A stretch of DNA of 64,000 nt from Alloboseaceae bacterium BT-24-1 (GTDB lineage: Bacteria; Pseudomonadota; Alphaproteobacteria; Rhizobiales; Beijerinckiaceae). The stretch covers positions 343,237-407,236 of the forward strand of contig JAOYTL010000006.1 of NCBI GenBank assembly GCA_025846845.1, written 5' to 3'. Below the pieces are notes generated by a model, which ran no database searches, was not told where the DNA came from, and saw nothing but the letters and a program-made list of their open reading frames with translations. The position numbers and the translations under genes are program-made. Position 1 is the stretch's first letter. The number at the start of each line of letters is the position of its first letter. Below, one piece after another: positions 8,753 through 17,400 of the stretch.

Positions 8753-9502
8753 ATGCCGAACCAACGCGTCAGGGTCATCGACCTCGAGACCGCCGGAGGC
8801 GGAAAGCAGGACGTCTGTGAAATCGGATGGCAGGACGTATCCGTCCGTCCAGATGGCCGATGGCATGTTGCGCCCGAACGGGGATCGTATCTCGTCAATC
8901 CAGGTCGACCTATCTCGATCGACACGATGGCCGTTCATCACATACGCGACCAGGACGTCGCCCATGCGCCGTTCTGGAAGGAAGTCGCGCCAATCGCCCT
9001 GCGCCCGTCGGGCGGCGTCGATGCGCTCGCCGCCCACCGCGCGGCGTTCGAGCAACGTTACTGCACGCCGAACCTGAGCGGTGGCGCCCCCTGGATCTGC
9101 ACCTGGAAGTGCGCTTTACGGCTCTGGCCGCATTTGCCAAGCTTTTCGAACCAGATGCTTCGCTATCAGCGCATGCCCGAAGGGCTCGTCCACGAACTCG
9201 GCCTACCGGCGCACCGGGCAATGCCTGATGCCTATGTCACCGCGCACCACCTGCGCGACATGTTGAATGAAGCCTCTCTGGAACAACTGCTCGCCTGGAG
9301 CCTCGAGCCCGGGCTCCTGCCGCGAGTTCCCGACGGACCGCATCGCGGCAAGGGCTGGGTTCAACTCAACGGCGACGCCTTGCAGGAACTAGCAAGCGCT
9401 CGCGATGCCGACGTGCGTTTCAGTGCCAGGATGGAACTAGAGCGGCGCGGAGATGTAGACGTTATTCCGCCGAGGGAACCTGCACAGCCCTCGCTTTTGT
9501 AA
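8753..9502 (+). CDS. DEDDh 3'-5' exonuclease (DnaQ/RNase T superfamily)
   Basis: 249 residues. The DnaQ-like active site is visible: RVIDLETAGG (Asp and Glu of motif I), a central stretch ending in VDALAAHRAAFEQRY (the conserved Asp of motif II appears as AHRAAFE, Asn/Asp position unclear), and motif III HRAMPDAYVTAHHL with His and Asp. Such enzymes remove nucleotides from 3' ends; the epsilon subunit of polymerase III is the best-known member. It begins 82 bases after dnaE2 in the same direction, so it may belong to the mutagenesis unit. The ATG at 8753 is chosen over GTG 8744. Confidence 0.8.
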   Translation: MPNQRVRVIDLETAGGGKQDVCEIGWQDVSVRPDGRWHVAPERGSYLVNPGRPISIDTMAVHHIRDQDVAHAPFWKEVAPIALRPSGGVDALAAHRAAFEQRYCTPNLSGGAPWICTWKCALRLWPHLPSFSNQMLRYQRMPEGLVHELGLPAHRAMPDAYVTAHHLRDMLNEASLEQLLAWSLEPGLLPRVPDGPHRGKGWVQLNGDALQELASARDADVRFSARMELERRGDVDVIPPREPAQPSLL

Positions 9503-9609
9503 CGTGGGTGGCGAGAATTCTCCTGACCCGGAACAGCGACAGGGCAGGGCGAGTTGTTTCTTCCTTTCGACCCGGAACAGAATGAAAGCGGCATGGTAAA
9601 CCCCGGCGA

Positions 9610-10224
9610 ATGACGCTCCCAGCTTCCCAGCGCTCGATCGAATGGCCATTGGCGTCATCGGCGACGCTTGGCTCGGCGACTCGTATGAAGGGGCTCGAGC
9701 GTGAGTTGCGGCGTCGCCTTCCCCTCGCATTCCGAAACGATGTCGCCGTCGAAGCCGGGCGCGTCCTGCTATGCATGCCCGAAGCCGAGCCCGGCGAGCT
9801 CACAGCTGCTTCCGAGCAAGTCGGCGAGGCGCTGGCGAAGGTTGCCGATCTCCCCGTGCTCCCGCGGGAGGTCGAGGATATTCTCTCGATCTCCTCTCGA
9901 GAGCGACACAAATGGCTGAAAGACGGACGCCTCAAGAGCATGGGGACACGCACGATCAAACTGCGCGGACGCTCAAAGGCAGTGACGTTTCACGTCTTCG
10001 ATCCTCGGCACATCGAGGACGTTCTGGATGGCGACTTGCCCGTGCTGTGGAGGGATGAGGATGCGCAGGCTGTTGTCGAAACCCGCCGGCGGGCGGCAGC
10101 CAAGGCGGCGCTAACCCGAGCTGGCAAAGGCAAACGCAAGACCGGTGGCAGGTCAAGCGAGCCTGATGTGCACGCGTCACTGGAAGGATGGGACGCCTTC
10201 GATGCGGAAGGTCTGCTACGCTAA
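9610..10224 (+). CDS. protein of unknown function with a possible DNA-binding segment
   Basis: 204 residues. I do not recognise the family. Residues ~26-90 are helical with LERELRRRLPLAF; the centre SISSRERHKWLKDGRLKSMG looks like a MerR/excisionase-type winged helix (a short helix, then a helix and a basic turn). The tail is Lys/Arg-rich then acidic. It lies 107 bases after the exonuclease gene, same direction, and may be in the same unit. The start could be the ATG at 9610 or the one at 9685 (MKGLERE). Confidence 0.5.
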   Translation: MTLPASQRSIEWPLASSATLGSATRMKGLERELRRRLPLAFRNDVAVEAGRVLLCMPEAEPGELTAASEQVGEALAKVADLPVLPREVEDILSISSRERHKWLKDGRLKSMGTRTIKLRGRSKAVTFHVFDPRHIEDVLDGDLPVLWRDEDAQAVVETRRRAAAKAALTRAGKGKRKTGGRSSEPDVHASLEGWDAFDAEGLLR

Positions 10225-10345
10225 CTTATGCGTCATACACTTCGGCCATAGGGCGGGACCGAGCTGCTCCGGCAAAACGCTAATCGCAACCTACGCATCG
10301 GCGGCGAGTGGATTCATCGCTCTCGCTAGCGAGCCAAGCGCTGCC

Positions 10346-10633
10346 TCACTGAGTTGGCGCAGGAGCCGGACGATGTCCCGAAGCCTCGCGCCATGCGGCA
10401 TCGAGGTAGAGCTTGAGCCCATTCCGAACCGCGGCCGTCAGCTCAACATCCTCTCCTGCGTCAGACTTACCGCGCATGGCCAAACGGCCTATTTCTCGAT
10501 TGATGGCGTCATATAGCGTGGGATGCTCAGAATTATCTGCCGCAGTTTCTTGCTCATGGATGAACGCCGCCACGAGAAGCCGGCGTAGCCCGGCGTTCAG
10601 AGCCTTAGCAATGACGGCGTCTTCGTTCGACAT
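10346..10633 (-). CDS. small hypothetical protein, divergent from ku
   Basis: 95 residues, helical, acidic to neutral, with LRRLLVAAFIHEQETAAD and ELTAAVRNGLKLYLDAAW; no signal peptide or membrane helix. The ATG at 10633 has a GGACAGG element upstream. It is read away from ku1, and the two share a symmetric EcfG-like promoter element. Family unknown. Confidence 0.5.
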   Translation of the reverse strand: MSNEDAVIAKALNAGLRRLLVAAFIHEQETAADNSEHPTLYDAINREIGRLAMRGKSDAGEDVELTAAVRNGLKLYLDAAWREASGHRPAPAPTQ

Positions 10634-10668
10634 CGGCCTGTCCAGTCCGCGGGTGAGGGTCTGAAACT

Positions 10669-10696
10669 GGAACCATCAGCATCGCCACCAAGTTCC
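10669..10696. promoter_or_regulatory. symmetric EcfG-type promoter element between ku1 and the divergent gene
   Basis: GGAAC at 10669-10673 and GTTCC at 10692-10696 are separated by 18 bases. Read rightward this is GGAAC-N17-AGTT ahead of ku1; read leftward it is GGAAC-N17-GGTT ahead of the 10633 gene. Both fit an EcfG promoter with one -10 mismatch. Confidence 0.45.
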
Positions 10697-10736
10697 TCCG
10701 CATAGAGCAATCACCAATCCAGCTTGAGGGATATCC

Positions 10737-11579
10737 ATGGCACCGCGCGCTGTTTGGAAAGGCGTCCTCAAAATCGCCGAGGTGACATGCCCCGTATCGC
10801 TGTACACCGCGGCGTCCACAGCGGAACGCATTTCGTTTCACACGCTCAACCGCAAGACGGGCAACCGCGTCCACCGCCAGTTCATCGATGAGGTCTCAGG
10901 TAAGCCGGTCGAGGCGGAGGATCAGGTCAAGGGCTATGACAAGGGGGATGGTGACTATGTCATCCTCGAGCCTGAAGAAATCGCCGCCGCGATCCCTGAA
11001 AGCGACAAAATCCTAACCGTCGAGACATTCCTGCCTTGCGATGAGATCGACGACATCTTTTTCGACAAGCCTTACTACGTGGCACCGAGTACGCCTGTTG
11101 CGTCCGAAGCGTTCGCGCTAATCCGCGAGGGTATGAAGGGCCAAAAGTCAGCCGCCCTCGCTCGGACCGTGATCTTCCGCCGAATGCGCTCGATCCTGGT
11201 CCGCCCGCAGGGCAATGGGTTGATCGCGACGACGCTGAACTTCGACTACGAGGTGCGTTCGGCCGAGAACGCTTTTAGCGACGTGCCCGCCATCAAGATC
11301 GATGACGAAATGCTCGAACTCGCCGAGCACATTATCAAGACAAAGGCTGGCGCGTTCGATCCCAAATCCTACGACGACCGGTACGAATCGGCACTAGCCG
11401 AGCTTGTCCAGGCGAAGATCGAAGGCCGGAAGATCAAGCCTCATAAGCGGCCAGAGCCAACCAAGGTTGTTAATCTCATGGAAGCGCTGCGCCAAAGTGC
11501 AAAGGCGAGCGGTGGAAAGTCCGCGACAAAGTCGAAGCCGGCCGCGAAAAATGAGGCGCCCCGCAAGAAGGCAAGCTGA
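10737..11579 (+). CDS. ku: Ku, bacterial NHEJ DNA-end-binding protein (copy 1)
   Basis: 280 residues. Bacterial Ku forms a homodimeric ring on double-strand break ends and recruits LigD. The N-terminus APRAVWKGVLKIAEVTCPVSLY, then RISFHTLNRKTGNRVHRQFID and KGYDKGDGDYVILEPEE, are the conserved Ku core; a basic Lys/Ala-rich tail (from ~245) is also typical. ATG at 10737. An EcfG-type promoter lies upstream. It is convergent with and directly abuts the second ku gene. Confidence 0.95.
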   Translation: MAPRAVWKGVLKIAEVTCPVSLYTAASTAERISFHTLNRKTGNRVHRQFIDEVSGKPVEAEDQVKGYDKGDGDYVILEPEEIAAAIPESDKILTVETFLPCDEIDDIFFDKPYYVAPSTPVASEAFALIREGMKGQKSAALARTVIFRRMRSILVRPQGNGLIATTLNFDYEVRSAENAFSDVPAIKIDDEMLELAEHIIKTKAGAFDPKSYDDRYESALAELVQAKIEGRKIKPHKRPEPTKVVNLMEALRQSAKASGGKSATKSKPAAKNEAPRKKAS

Positions 11580-12368
11580 TCACTTCCGCTTCGGCTCAAG
11601 GCTCTTCTTGAGCGCGTCCATGATGCTGATGACGTTGCCCTCAGAGGCTTGACGCGGCGCCGCCTTCGCAGGTTTGCGCCCCTTCTGCTTGGCTTTAATG
11701 ATCCCGAGCAGTTCATCCTGCACGGGGTCCGTTGCCAGATCGGGAGACCAGTCTTTGGTGCGGGTCTTGATCAGCTTGTCCATTAGCGGGCGCAGATCGG
11801 CTTCAGGCTCAGCCTTACCGATTCCGCCAAAATAATCCTTTTCGGGCCGGACCTCATCCCCATAGCGCAGCGTCCAAAGAACGATGCCGTTATCGCGAGC
11901 GTCGAGCAATACTGCGCGCTCACGGCGGTAGAGGACGACGCGCGAAATCCCCACAGTCTTGGTTCGCTTCATCGCTTCGCGGATGACCGAGAAGGCCTCC
12001 TCGCCAACCTTGGCATCGGGGACGAGGTAATGCGGCGTATCGTACCAAATCCAGCCGACCGATGATCTTGGCGCGAAGGTCTCGATATCGATCGTGCGCG
12101 TGCTTTCCAAAGCGACAGAGTCGAGCTCATCATCTTCGAGCATGACGTATTCGTCGTCGCCCTTGGGATAGCCTTTGATCTCGTCATCATCGGCTACTGG
12201 CTTACCGGTGACCGCATCGACGAACCGGCTCTGGATGCGGTTACCCGTCTTGCGGTTGATCGTGTGGAAGCGAACCTTGTCGCTTTCTGACCGAGCCGGC
12301 ATCATCGCCACGGGGCATGTCACCAGCGAAAGCTTCAGGTAGCCCTTCCAGAATGTCCGTGGCGCCAT
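11580..12368 (-). CDS. ku: Ku, bacterial NHEJ DNA-end-binding protein (copy 2)
   Basis: 262 residues, same fold as copy 1: APRTFWKGYLKLSLVTCPVAM, KVRFHTINRKTGNRIQSRFVD and KGYPKGDDEYVMLEDDE. The two copies differ enough to be old paralogues; rhizobial genomes often carry several Ku genes that can form homo- or heterodimers. ATG at 12368. It follows ligD in the same direction with a 72-base gap containing its own perfect EcfG consensus, so it can be expressed alone or with ligD. Confidence 0.95.
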   Translation of the reverse strand: MAPRTFWKGYLKLSLVTCPVAMMPARSESDKVRFHTINRKTGNRIQSRFVDAVTGKPVADDDEIKGYPKGDDEYVMLEDDELDSVALESTRTIDIETFAPRSSVGWIWYDTPHYLVPDAKVGEEAFSVIREAMKRTKTVGISRVVLYRRERAVLLDARDNGIVLWTLRYGDEVRPEKDYFGGIGKAEPEADLRPLMDKLIKTRTKDWSPDLATDPVQDELLGIIKAKQKGRKPAKAAPRQASEGNVISIMDALKKSLEPKRK

Positions 12369-12396
12369 GGTCAGATGTCTCCCGATTCTCCCGGTG

Positions 12397-12422
12397 AACG
12401 CAGCGCCATAGCCGATCGTTCC
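12397..12422 (-). promoter_or_regulatory. EcfG-type promoter of ku copy 2
   Basis: On the minus strand GGAAC (complement of 12418-12422) and CGTT (complement of 12397-12400) are separated by 17 bases, an exact match to the general stress sigma factor consensus, ~28 bases before the ATG. Confidence 0.6.
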
Positions 12423-12440
12423 GCGAGGTTTGCAAAGCGA

Positions 12441-15065
12441 TCAGGCCGCCTCGGCGCGTTTCCCGAGTTTCTTGATAGCGTCCGCGATCGATCCCGCTGC
12501 GTCGTCATAACCGTCCCAAGCCTTGGTTTTCTTGAGCAGGCCAGGCAGGGTCCGCACCGTGTAACGGCTTGGGTCGAGACCGGATTTAACTTGCGACCAT
12601 GTCAGCGGCATCGAGGCGTGGGCGCCGAGCCTGGCCCGAGGCGAGAGCGGGGCGACCGCCGTCGCCATGCGATCATTGCGAAGATAGTCGAGGAAAATCC
12701 GGCCGTTTCGCAGGCGCTTGGCCATGTTGACGACGTAGCGCGACGGCTCCTCGTTCGCCAATTCGGCACAGACCCCTCGGGCGAAATCCTTTGCGGCCGG
12801 CCAGCCGACTTTGCTGCGTTTTGCGGGCGCGAGCGGCGCAACCACGTGCAGGCCCTTTCCGCCAGTGGTCTTGCAGAAGCTTTCGAGACCGAGCGCAGCG
12901 AGCCTCTCGCGCATCTGCTTCGCGGCATCGATGACGTCGCCGAAGCTGACGCCTGGTCCCGGATCTAGATCGAAGACGAGGCGCCCTGGAACCTCAGGAT
13001 CGCCGGGCACGCAGTTCCAGGGGTGCAGCTCGATACCTCCGATCTGAGCTGCTGCGGCCAATGCTTCAATTCGATCGATTTGAAGATAGGGCTTCTTGTC
13101 GCCGAAAACGCGGACGAGCTCGAACAGGTTCGACGTGCCCATGCCGGCATGGCGCTGGAAGAACATCTCACCGTCGATGCCATCCGGTGCACGCACCAGC
13201 GAGCAGGGGCGCCCCTTGATATGCGGTAGCATCCAGTCGCCTACAGCTGCAAAATACTCGGCCAGATCCTGTTTGGTGACGGGACGACCATCCTCGGCAT
13301 GTGGCCACAACGGCTTGTCCGGATGGCTGATGCTGACGCCGATTACATCGACCCTACCTCCGCGTCCGCGAGTGCGAGCTGGGCGCGGTTCTGGAGTTTC
13401 GATCTCTTCGGGATCGGCTGGTAGTTCAGTCTCGACCTCGTCGGCGGGCTTGTCTTCACGCAGGCCCTTGAAGGCCGCCTGCCGAACCATGCCATCGCCG
13501 GTCCAGCCGGCGAACTCGATCTCAGCGACGAGCTCGGGCTTTAGCCAAGTGACACCAGGCTCGCGCTTGGGAGCGCCAGCTCCGGTGAAAGGCGATGTGT
13601 TCGCGGCCACTGCCTTCAGCCGCGGCAATAACGCATTGACCTTGGCGGCGCTGTAGCCTGTGCCGACCCGGCCGATGTAGACGAAGTGCGAGCCTCGATT
13701 GACGCCGACCAGGAGCGATCTGAACTTGCCTGCCGTCGTGGACCAGCCGCCGATGACAACCTCATGCCCGGCACGACATTTAGCCTTCGTCCATGTGTCA
13801 CTGCGTCCGGAAACATAAGGCGCTTTGACGGCCTTCGAGACGATGCCCTCTAAGGACAATTTGCAGGCCGACTTCAGCACGGCGTCGCCGCCGGTTTCAA
13901 AATGCTCGACATAGCGAACAACAACATCGTCGGCATGCTCATAGAGATAAGTCTTTAGCTGCTCCTTCCGCTCAAGAAGCGGCTCTGCGCGCATATCCTT
14001 GTTCCTGTCGAAGAGCATGTCGAATGCAAAATAGACGAGATCCTGCGTCTTACCTTCGGAGATGGCGGCCTGGAGTGCCGCAAAATCAGGCGAGCCGTGG
14101 CCGTCGAGTGCGACGATCTCGCCGTCGATGATGGCATCGGGCAAGCCAGCTGCGGCCTTCGCAATCCCGCGAAATTTCGAGGTCCAGTCGAGCCCCTTGC
14201 GCGTCTTCAGGGTGACTTTGCTGCCTTCGATCCGCATCTGAACGCGGTATCCGTCGAACTTGATTTCGTGAACCCACCCATTGCCATTGGACGGCCGCTC
14301 GACGCTGCGGCATAGCTGGGGTGCGATGAAGGGCGGCATCTTGGCGGTCCGCGCTTGGTCTTTTGAAGCGGGTCTCTTCGCACTAGTTCTCTGCTTCGCC
14401 GCAAGACCCCTTCGGCTGTCCCACTCCGCATCCGGAGCCAGGACGTTCTCGGCAAGCAGGAATGGTTCCGGAGAGCGCCCTTTGCCCGCCGCTATCGCAG
14501 GCATCTTCCGGCCCGATGCCACCGAGGTCTCGGCTTTCAAAACCGCTTCGCCGTCACCATCGACCGCATGCTCATCGCGATGCTTGATGAGCAGCCAGTT
14601 GGTCCGCTTGCCACCGTCCCTATCGCTGCGCATGCGGACGAGGACGAAGCTGCCCTGAAGCCGTTTGCCCTTCAGGGTAAACTTCAGATCGCCTTTTTGC
14701 AGTTGGCGCTCGGCGCTGAGCTTGCCTTCTGGCTCCCAAAACCCGCGATCCCAGAGCTGGACCGTGCCGCCTCCATATTCCCCCTTAGGGATCGTCCCTT
14801 CGAAGTCGCCGTAAGCCAGCGGATGATCTTCCACCTCGACGGCCAGCCGCTTGTCATGGGGATCGAGCGATGGCCCCTTCGTCACCGCCCAGGATTTGAA
14901 GACCCCATCGAGTTCGAGACGCAGGTCGTAGTGGAGCCTGGTGGCGTCGTGCTTTTGAATGACGAACCGCAAACGATCCGAGGACGCCACGGGCGCGTTG
15001 TCACTCGGTTCCTTGGTTTTCTGAAAATCGCGTTTGGCGCGATATGCTTGGAGTTTTCCGGCCAC
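12441..15065 (-). CDS. ligD: LigD, ATP-dependent DNA ligase/polymerase/phosphoesterase
   Basis: 874 residues in the order phosphoesterase, ligase, polymerase, the usual rhizobial layout. The N-terminal 3'-phosphoesterase shows QKHDATRLHYDLRLELDG and GTIPKGEYGGGTVQLWD. The ligase nucleotidyl-lysine motif WVHEIKFDGYR is near residue 268 and DGEIVALD follows. The primase-like polymerase starts at ~IGVSISHPDKPLWP and includes LVFDLDPGPGV with two metal-binding aspartates. The start is GTG at 15065 with AGAGGAC upstream; a perfect EcfG promoter precedes it. It works with Ku in end joining. Confidence 0.96.
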   Translation of the reverse strand: MAGKLQAYRAKRDFQKTKEPSDNAPVASSDRLRFVIQKHDATRLHYDLRLELDGVFKSWAVTKGPSLDPHDKRLAVEVEDHPLAYGDFEGTIPKGEYGGGTVQLWDRGFWEPEGKLSAERQLQKGDLKFTLKGKRLQGSFVLVRMRSDRDGGKRTNWLLIKHRDEHAVDGDGEAVLKAETSVASGRKMPAIAAGKGRSPEPFLLAENVLAPDAEWDSRRGLAAKQRTSAKRPASKDQARTAKMPPFIAPQLCRSVERPSNGNGWVHEIKFDGYRVQMRIEGSKVTLKTRKGLDWTSKFRGIAKAAAGLPDAIIDGEIVALDGHGSPDFAALQAAISEGKTQDLVYFAFDMLFDRNKDMRAEPLLERKEQLKTYLYEHADDVVVRYVEHFETGGDAVLKSACKLSLEGIVSKAVKAPYVSGRSDTWTKAKCRAGHEVVIGGWSTTAGKFRSLLVGVNRGSHFVYIGRVGTGYSAAKVNALLPRLKAVAANTSPFTGAGAPKREPGVTWLKPELVAEIEFAGWTGDGMVRQAAFKGLREDKPADEVETELPADPEEIETPEPRPARTRGRGGRVDVIGVSISHPDKPLWPHAEDGRPVTKQDLAEYFAAVGDWMLPHIKGRPCSLVRAPDGIDGEMFFQRHAGMGTSNLFELVRVFGDKKPYLQIDRIEALAAAAQIGGIELHPWNCVPGDPEVPGRLVFDLDPGPGVSFGDVIDAAKQMRERLAALGLESFCKTTGGKGLHVVAPLAPAKRSKVGWPAAKDFARGVCAELANEEPSRYVVNMAKRLRNGRIFLDYLRNDRMATAVAPLSPRARLGAHASMPLTWSQVKSGLDPSRYTVRTLPGLLKKTKAWDGYDDAAGSIADAIKKLGKRAEAA

Positions 15066-15089
15066 CGAGATGTCCTCTGTGACGACGTC

Positions 15090-15114
15090 AACGCACGCCG
15101 ATTTTCAGGGTTCC
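15090..15114 (-). promoter_or_regulatory. EcfG-type promoter of ligD
   Basis: On the minus strand GGAAC (complement of 15110-15114) is followed after 16 bases by CGTT (complement of 15090-15093), an exact consensus match 25 bases before the ligD GTG. Confidence 0.65.
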
Positions 15115-15310
15115 ATTCGTGCTAGGCGACGGCCGTAGCCAAGATCGTTCGCGGAGCTCGGATCCGGCGCTCGGCGCTGGCGACTACTAACTGGTCGAGC
15201 GCGATAACGCCAGGGAGGGCAACAAGGCCGATATGCCAGCGCGAGCTTTACGAATACTTCAGCGCGATGTTCGCTGCGGTTACCTTGGGGCGTAATCGTA
15301 TCCAGCTGGA

Positions 15311-15520
15311 TCATTGCTTTGGCAGACGTTTCGCCTGCTCTTGACTGGCGCGGGCGAGCAGCGCCTCAAGCTCTGCGATTACAGTCGGCGGCAATCTAAG
15401 AGCGATATCCGCCTCCGCCTCAGTCGCAAACGTGATCAGAGAATCCTGCGTCGGGTCAGAGCTGACCTCGATCGCCACAACTTTCACGATAGGAATCTCG
15501 ATGATTTGCTTATCGGCCAT
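15311..15520 (-). CDS. small hypothetical protein, 69 residues
   Basis: A short protein MADKQIIEIPIVKVV... with alternating hydrophobic strands at the N-terminus and a helical C-terminus (TVIAELEALLARASQEQAKRL). Codon pattern is plausible for the strand. No family recognised. It lies between ligD and the cold-shock gene. Confidence 0.4.
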   Translation of the reverse strand: MADKQIIEIPIVKVVAIEVSSDPTQDSLITFATEAEADIALRLPPTVIAELEALLARASQEQAKRLPKQ

Positions 15521-15579
15521 GCGGGAGCGACCAGTGTAGCGGCCTCGCGTGCCCGGCGAGGCCGACCGGGTACCAGATC

Positions 15580-15789
15580 CTATTCGGCTTTCAAGTTCTC
15601 TGCAGATGATTTGCCGGAGCGCTTATCGGCGACAACCTCGTACGAGATCTTTTGTCCATCGCGCAACTCTCGGAGACCGGCACGTTCCACGGCGCTAATA
15701 TGGACAAATACATCCTGGCCGCCGCCGTCTGGCTGGATGAAGCCGAAGCCCTTTGTCGAGTTGAACCACTTCACGGTTCCGGTAGCCAT
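15580..15789 (-). CDS. cold-shock protein (CspA family)
   Basis: 69 residues with the RNA-binding motifs of the OB-fold: GTVKWFNSTKGFGFI (RNP1 region) and DVFVHISAVE (RNP2). These proteins bind single-stranded RNA/DNA and act as RNA chaperones or antiterminators. The ATG at 15789 has GGGAGAGAA upstream; in-frame upstream codons are out of the family. Confidence 0.93.
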   Translation of the reverse strand: MATGTVKWFNSTKGFGFIQPDGGGQDVFVHISAVERAGLRELRDGQKISYEVVADKRSGKSSAENLKAE

Positions 15790-15910
15790 GCTTCTCTCCC
15801 GTTGTTGAGTACCCGAGAATGCCGAGCGTCCGTTTGGGACGCAAGTCGGACCATCTGTGACCAACTCGCGGTTTCCTAGCAGTGGCACAACGACATCACT
15901 GGCTCGCTGA

Positions 15911-16120
15911 TCAAGCTGCCTCGACAATCAGAGCGGTGACCTCTTTGGGACGTGAGGCGAGCGATGCGTGGCTTGCATCGAGGGAAATGACTTTTCTGGC
16001 ATTCATGCGAGCCGACATCGTCTTCTGATTTTCAGGGTTGATCATGCGACCTGCGGTCGAGATCTGATACCAGGCCGGCTTGCTCTTCCAGGCAGGCACG
16101 CTGACCGCATCGCCGAGGTC
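15911..16120 (-). pseudogene. C-terminal fragment of an alpha/beta hydrolase
   Basis: Only the last ~70 residues of a hydrolase remain: AWKSKPAWYQISTAGRMINPENQ, then ARKVISLDASHASLASRPKEV. The catalytic His sits in SHASL, but the nucleophile Ser and the N-terminal two thirds are missing. The reading frame continues upstream into sequence antisense to a kinase fragment, so the break is near 16120-16170. Confidence 0.7.
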
Positions 16121-16171
16121 GCTGTGACGGGCGCTTTTTGAGTAACCGCCAGGATAGCCGATCCAGCTCGG

Positions 16172-16390
16172 TTTATCCGCGTCACCGTGCCCGATACAGG
16201 CTGCGGAATGAGCAAGGAGACCCTTGCTCAGGTGTTCGAGCCGTTCTTCACGACCAAACCCAGTGGCGACGGCACCGGTTTGGGTTTGAGCCAGGTCTAC
16301 GGTTTCGTGACGCAATCGGGCGGGCACGTCCGGATTGATAGCGAAGTCGGACGGGGCACGAGTGTGCATCTGTTCTTGCCCCGAAAGTAA
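16172..16390 (+). pseudogene. C-terminal ATPase fragment of a histidine kinase
   Basis: Residues covering the N/G1/F/G2 boxes of a HATPase_c domain are visible: VPDTGCGMSKE, FEPFFTTKP, GDGTGLGLSQVYGFV and GHVRIDSEVGRGTSVHLFLP, ending at a TAA. No dimerisation domain, His box or start codon precedes it, so only the 3' end of the gene survives. Adjacent debris on both sides supports a recombination junction. Confidence 0.7.
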
Positions 16391-16862
16391 CGGCTATGCC
16401 TATCTACAAGCGTGGTTTCGGCGCTCGAACGCGCTACTGTTGGCGACCGGCCTGGGGATACTCGTGCTGATCGTCTCGGCTTCCTTGTGGCTGACGGCTG
16501 CAAGCGAGCGCTACTTCGCACAGGTCACCGCGGCACGCGCCGTCCGCAGCACCACCGCCGATCTTCTTTCCCTGGTTCAGGATGCCGAGACGGGGCAGCG
16601 AGGCTATCTGCTGACCAACGACGAAAGCTATCTGGAGCCCTATAGCGCTGCCGTCGCCAAGATTCCCGCGCAGCGCGAGCGCCTTCGGCAAGCCGCGGAG
16701 AAACTGCGAGAGGTCAATGACGACGTTGCGGGCCTGACCGATCGACTCGATCTCAAAATGTGAGAGTTGGCGGCGACGGTCGAGGCAAAACGAAAAGGCG
16801 ATGGCGAGGCCGCTCTTCAACGCGTTCGCGACGGAACCGGCAAGATTTTGATGGACGATCGC
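16390..16862 (+). pseudogene. CHASE3-domain sensor N-terminus with an in-frame stop
   Basis: The frame encodes a membrane helix (LLLATGLGILVLIVSASLWL) and a CHASE3 extracellular sensing domain (LSLVQDAETGQRGYLLT, then YLEPYSAA). After LDLKM comes TGA at 16761-16763, and the same frame then continues with ELAATVEAKRKGDGEAAL and TGKILMDD, which is the normal end of CHASE3. So a nonsense change split the domain, and the kinase part is missing. No convincing start codon is in frame. Confidence 0.7.
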
Positions 16863-16866
16863 CGTC

Positions 16867-17088
16867 ATGGGAAATAAGTTCATTGCCCATGCGGCCGACG
16901 AGCATTCGCGCATGGACGTTGCCACCGGCTTCTCGCTCAACGCTTTGGAGAAGTGCCACAAGGCGATCTGCAGGGTCGCCGCGACGATCTACGGGCCAAT
17001 CCTTTATGAGAGCGCCATGGGCATGTTCCCGGTGCCTCAGTTCGATCATTTCGAGAATCTGGAGGAGGTCTGGCTGAAAGCCGGATGA
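16867..17088 (+). CDS. hypothetical protein, possibly the C-terminal end of a HEPN-like protein
   Basis: 73 residues: KFIAHAADEHSRMDV, then LEKCHKAICRVAATIYGPILY and a polar tail. The (R)xKFIAHAAD and LxxCHxAICRVA segments resemble the C-terminal helices of AbiU2-type HEPN proteins, so this may be a remnant with its N-terminus lost. It sits within a run of gene fragments. A short frame at 17092-17190 (VTELEKFWDDHIE...) follows. The product is uncertain. Confidence 0.35.
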   Translation: MGNKFIAHAADEHSRMDVATGFSLNALEKCHKAICRVAATIYGPILYESAMGMFPVPQFDHFENLEEVWLKAG

Positions 17089-17400
17089 TGTGACGGAACT
17101 CGAGAAGTTCTGGGACGATCACATCGAGAAGGTCGATGCCTGGAGCAACGATTGCATCCTTGTCTCAGCCTCTAACGTGACGGGAGGCTGAAGCGATCGA
17201 AGCGGGCCTCTGGGAGGTTATTGGCCGAAAAACCGAGCTGTTCCTTGAGCATCTACAGACACAGCAAGATGCCCGAGGATCAGCTGGTTCGCACGCTGCC
17301 CTGTGAAAGAGCGAGCACGGCCTGAAATCGTCATTTTACATTCTCCTCGGTGGTCGGATTATGCTCGAATCTGTCATGCCAACTAAGGTTAATTGTCGCA

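Noticed and set aside
15105..15314. 69-residue leftward frame after the small gene at 15311
   Set aside because: It overlaps the neighbour's stop but has no protein-like composition and covers the ligD promoter.
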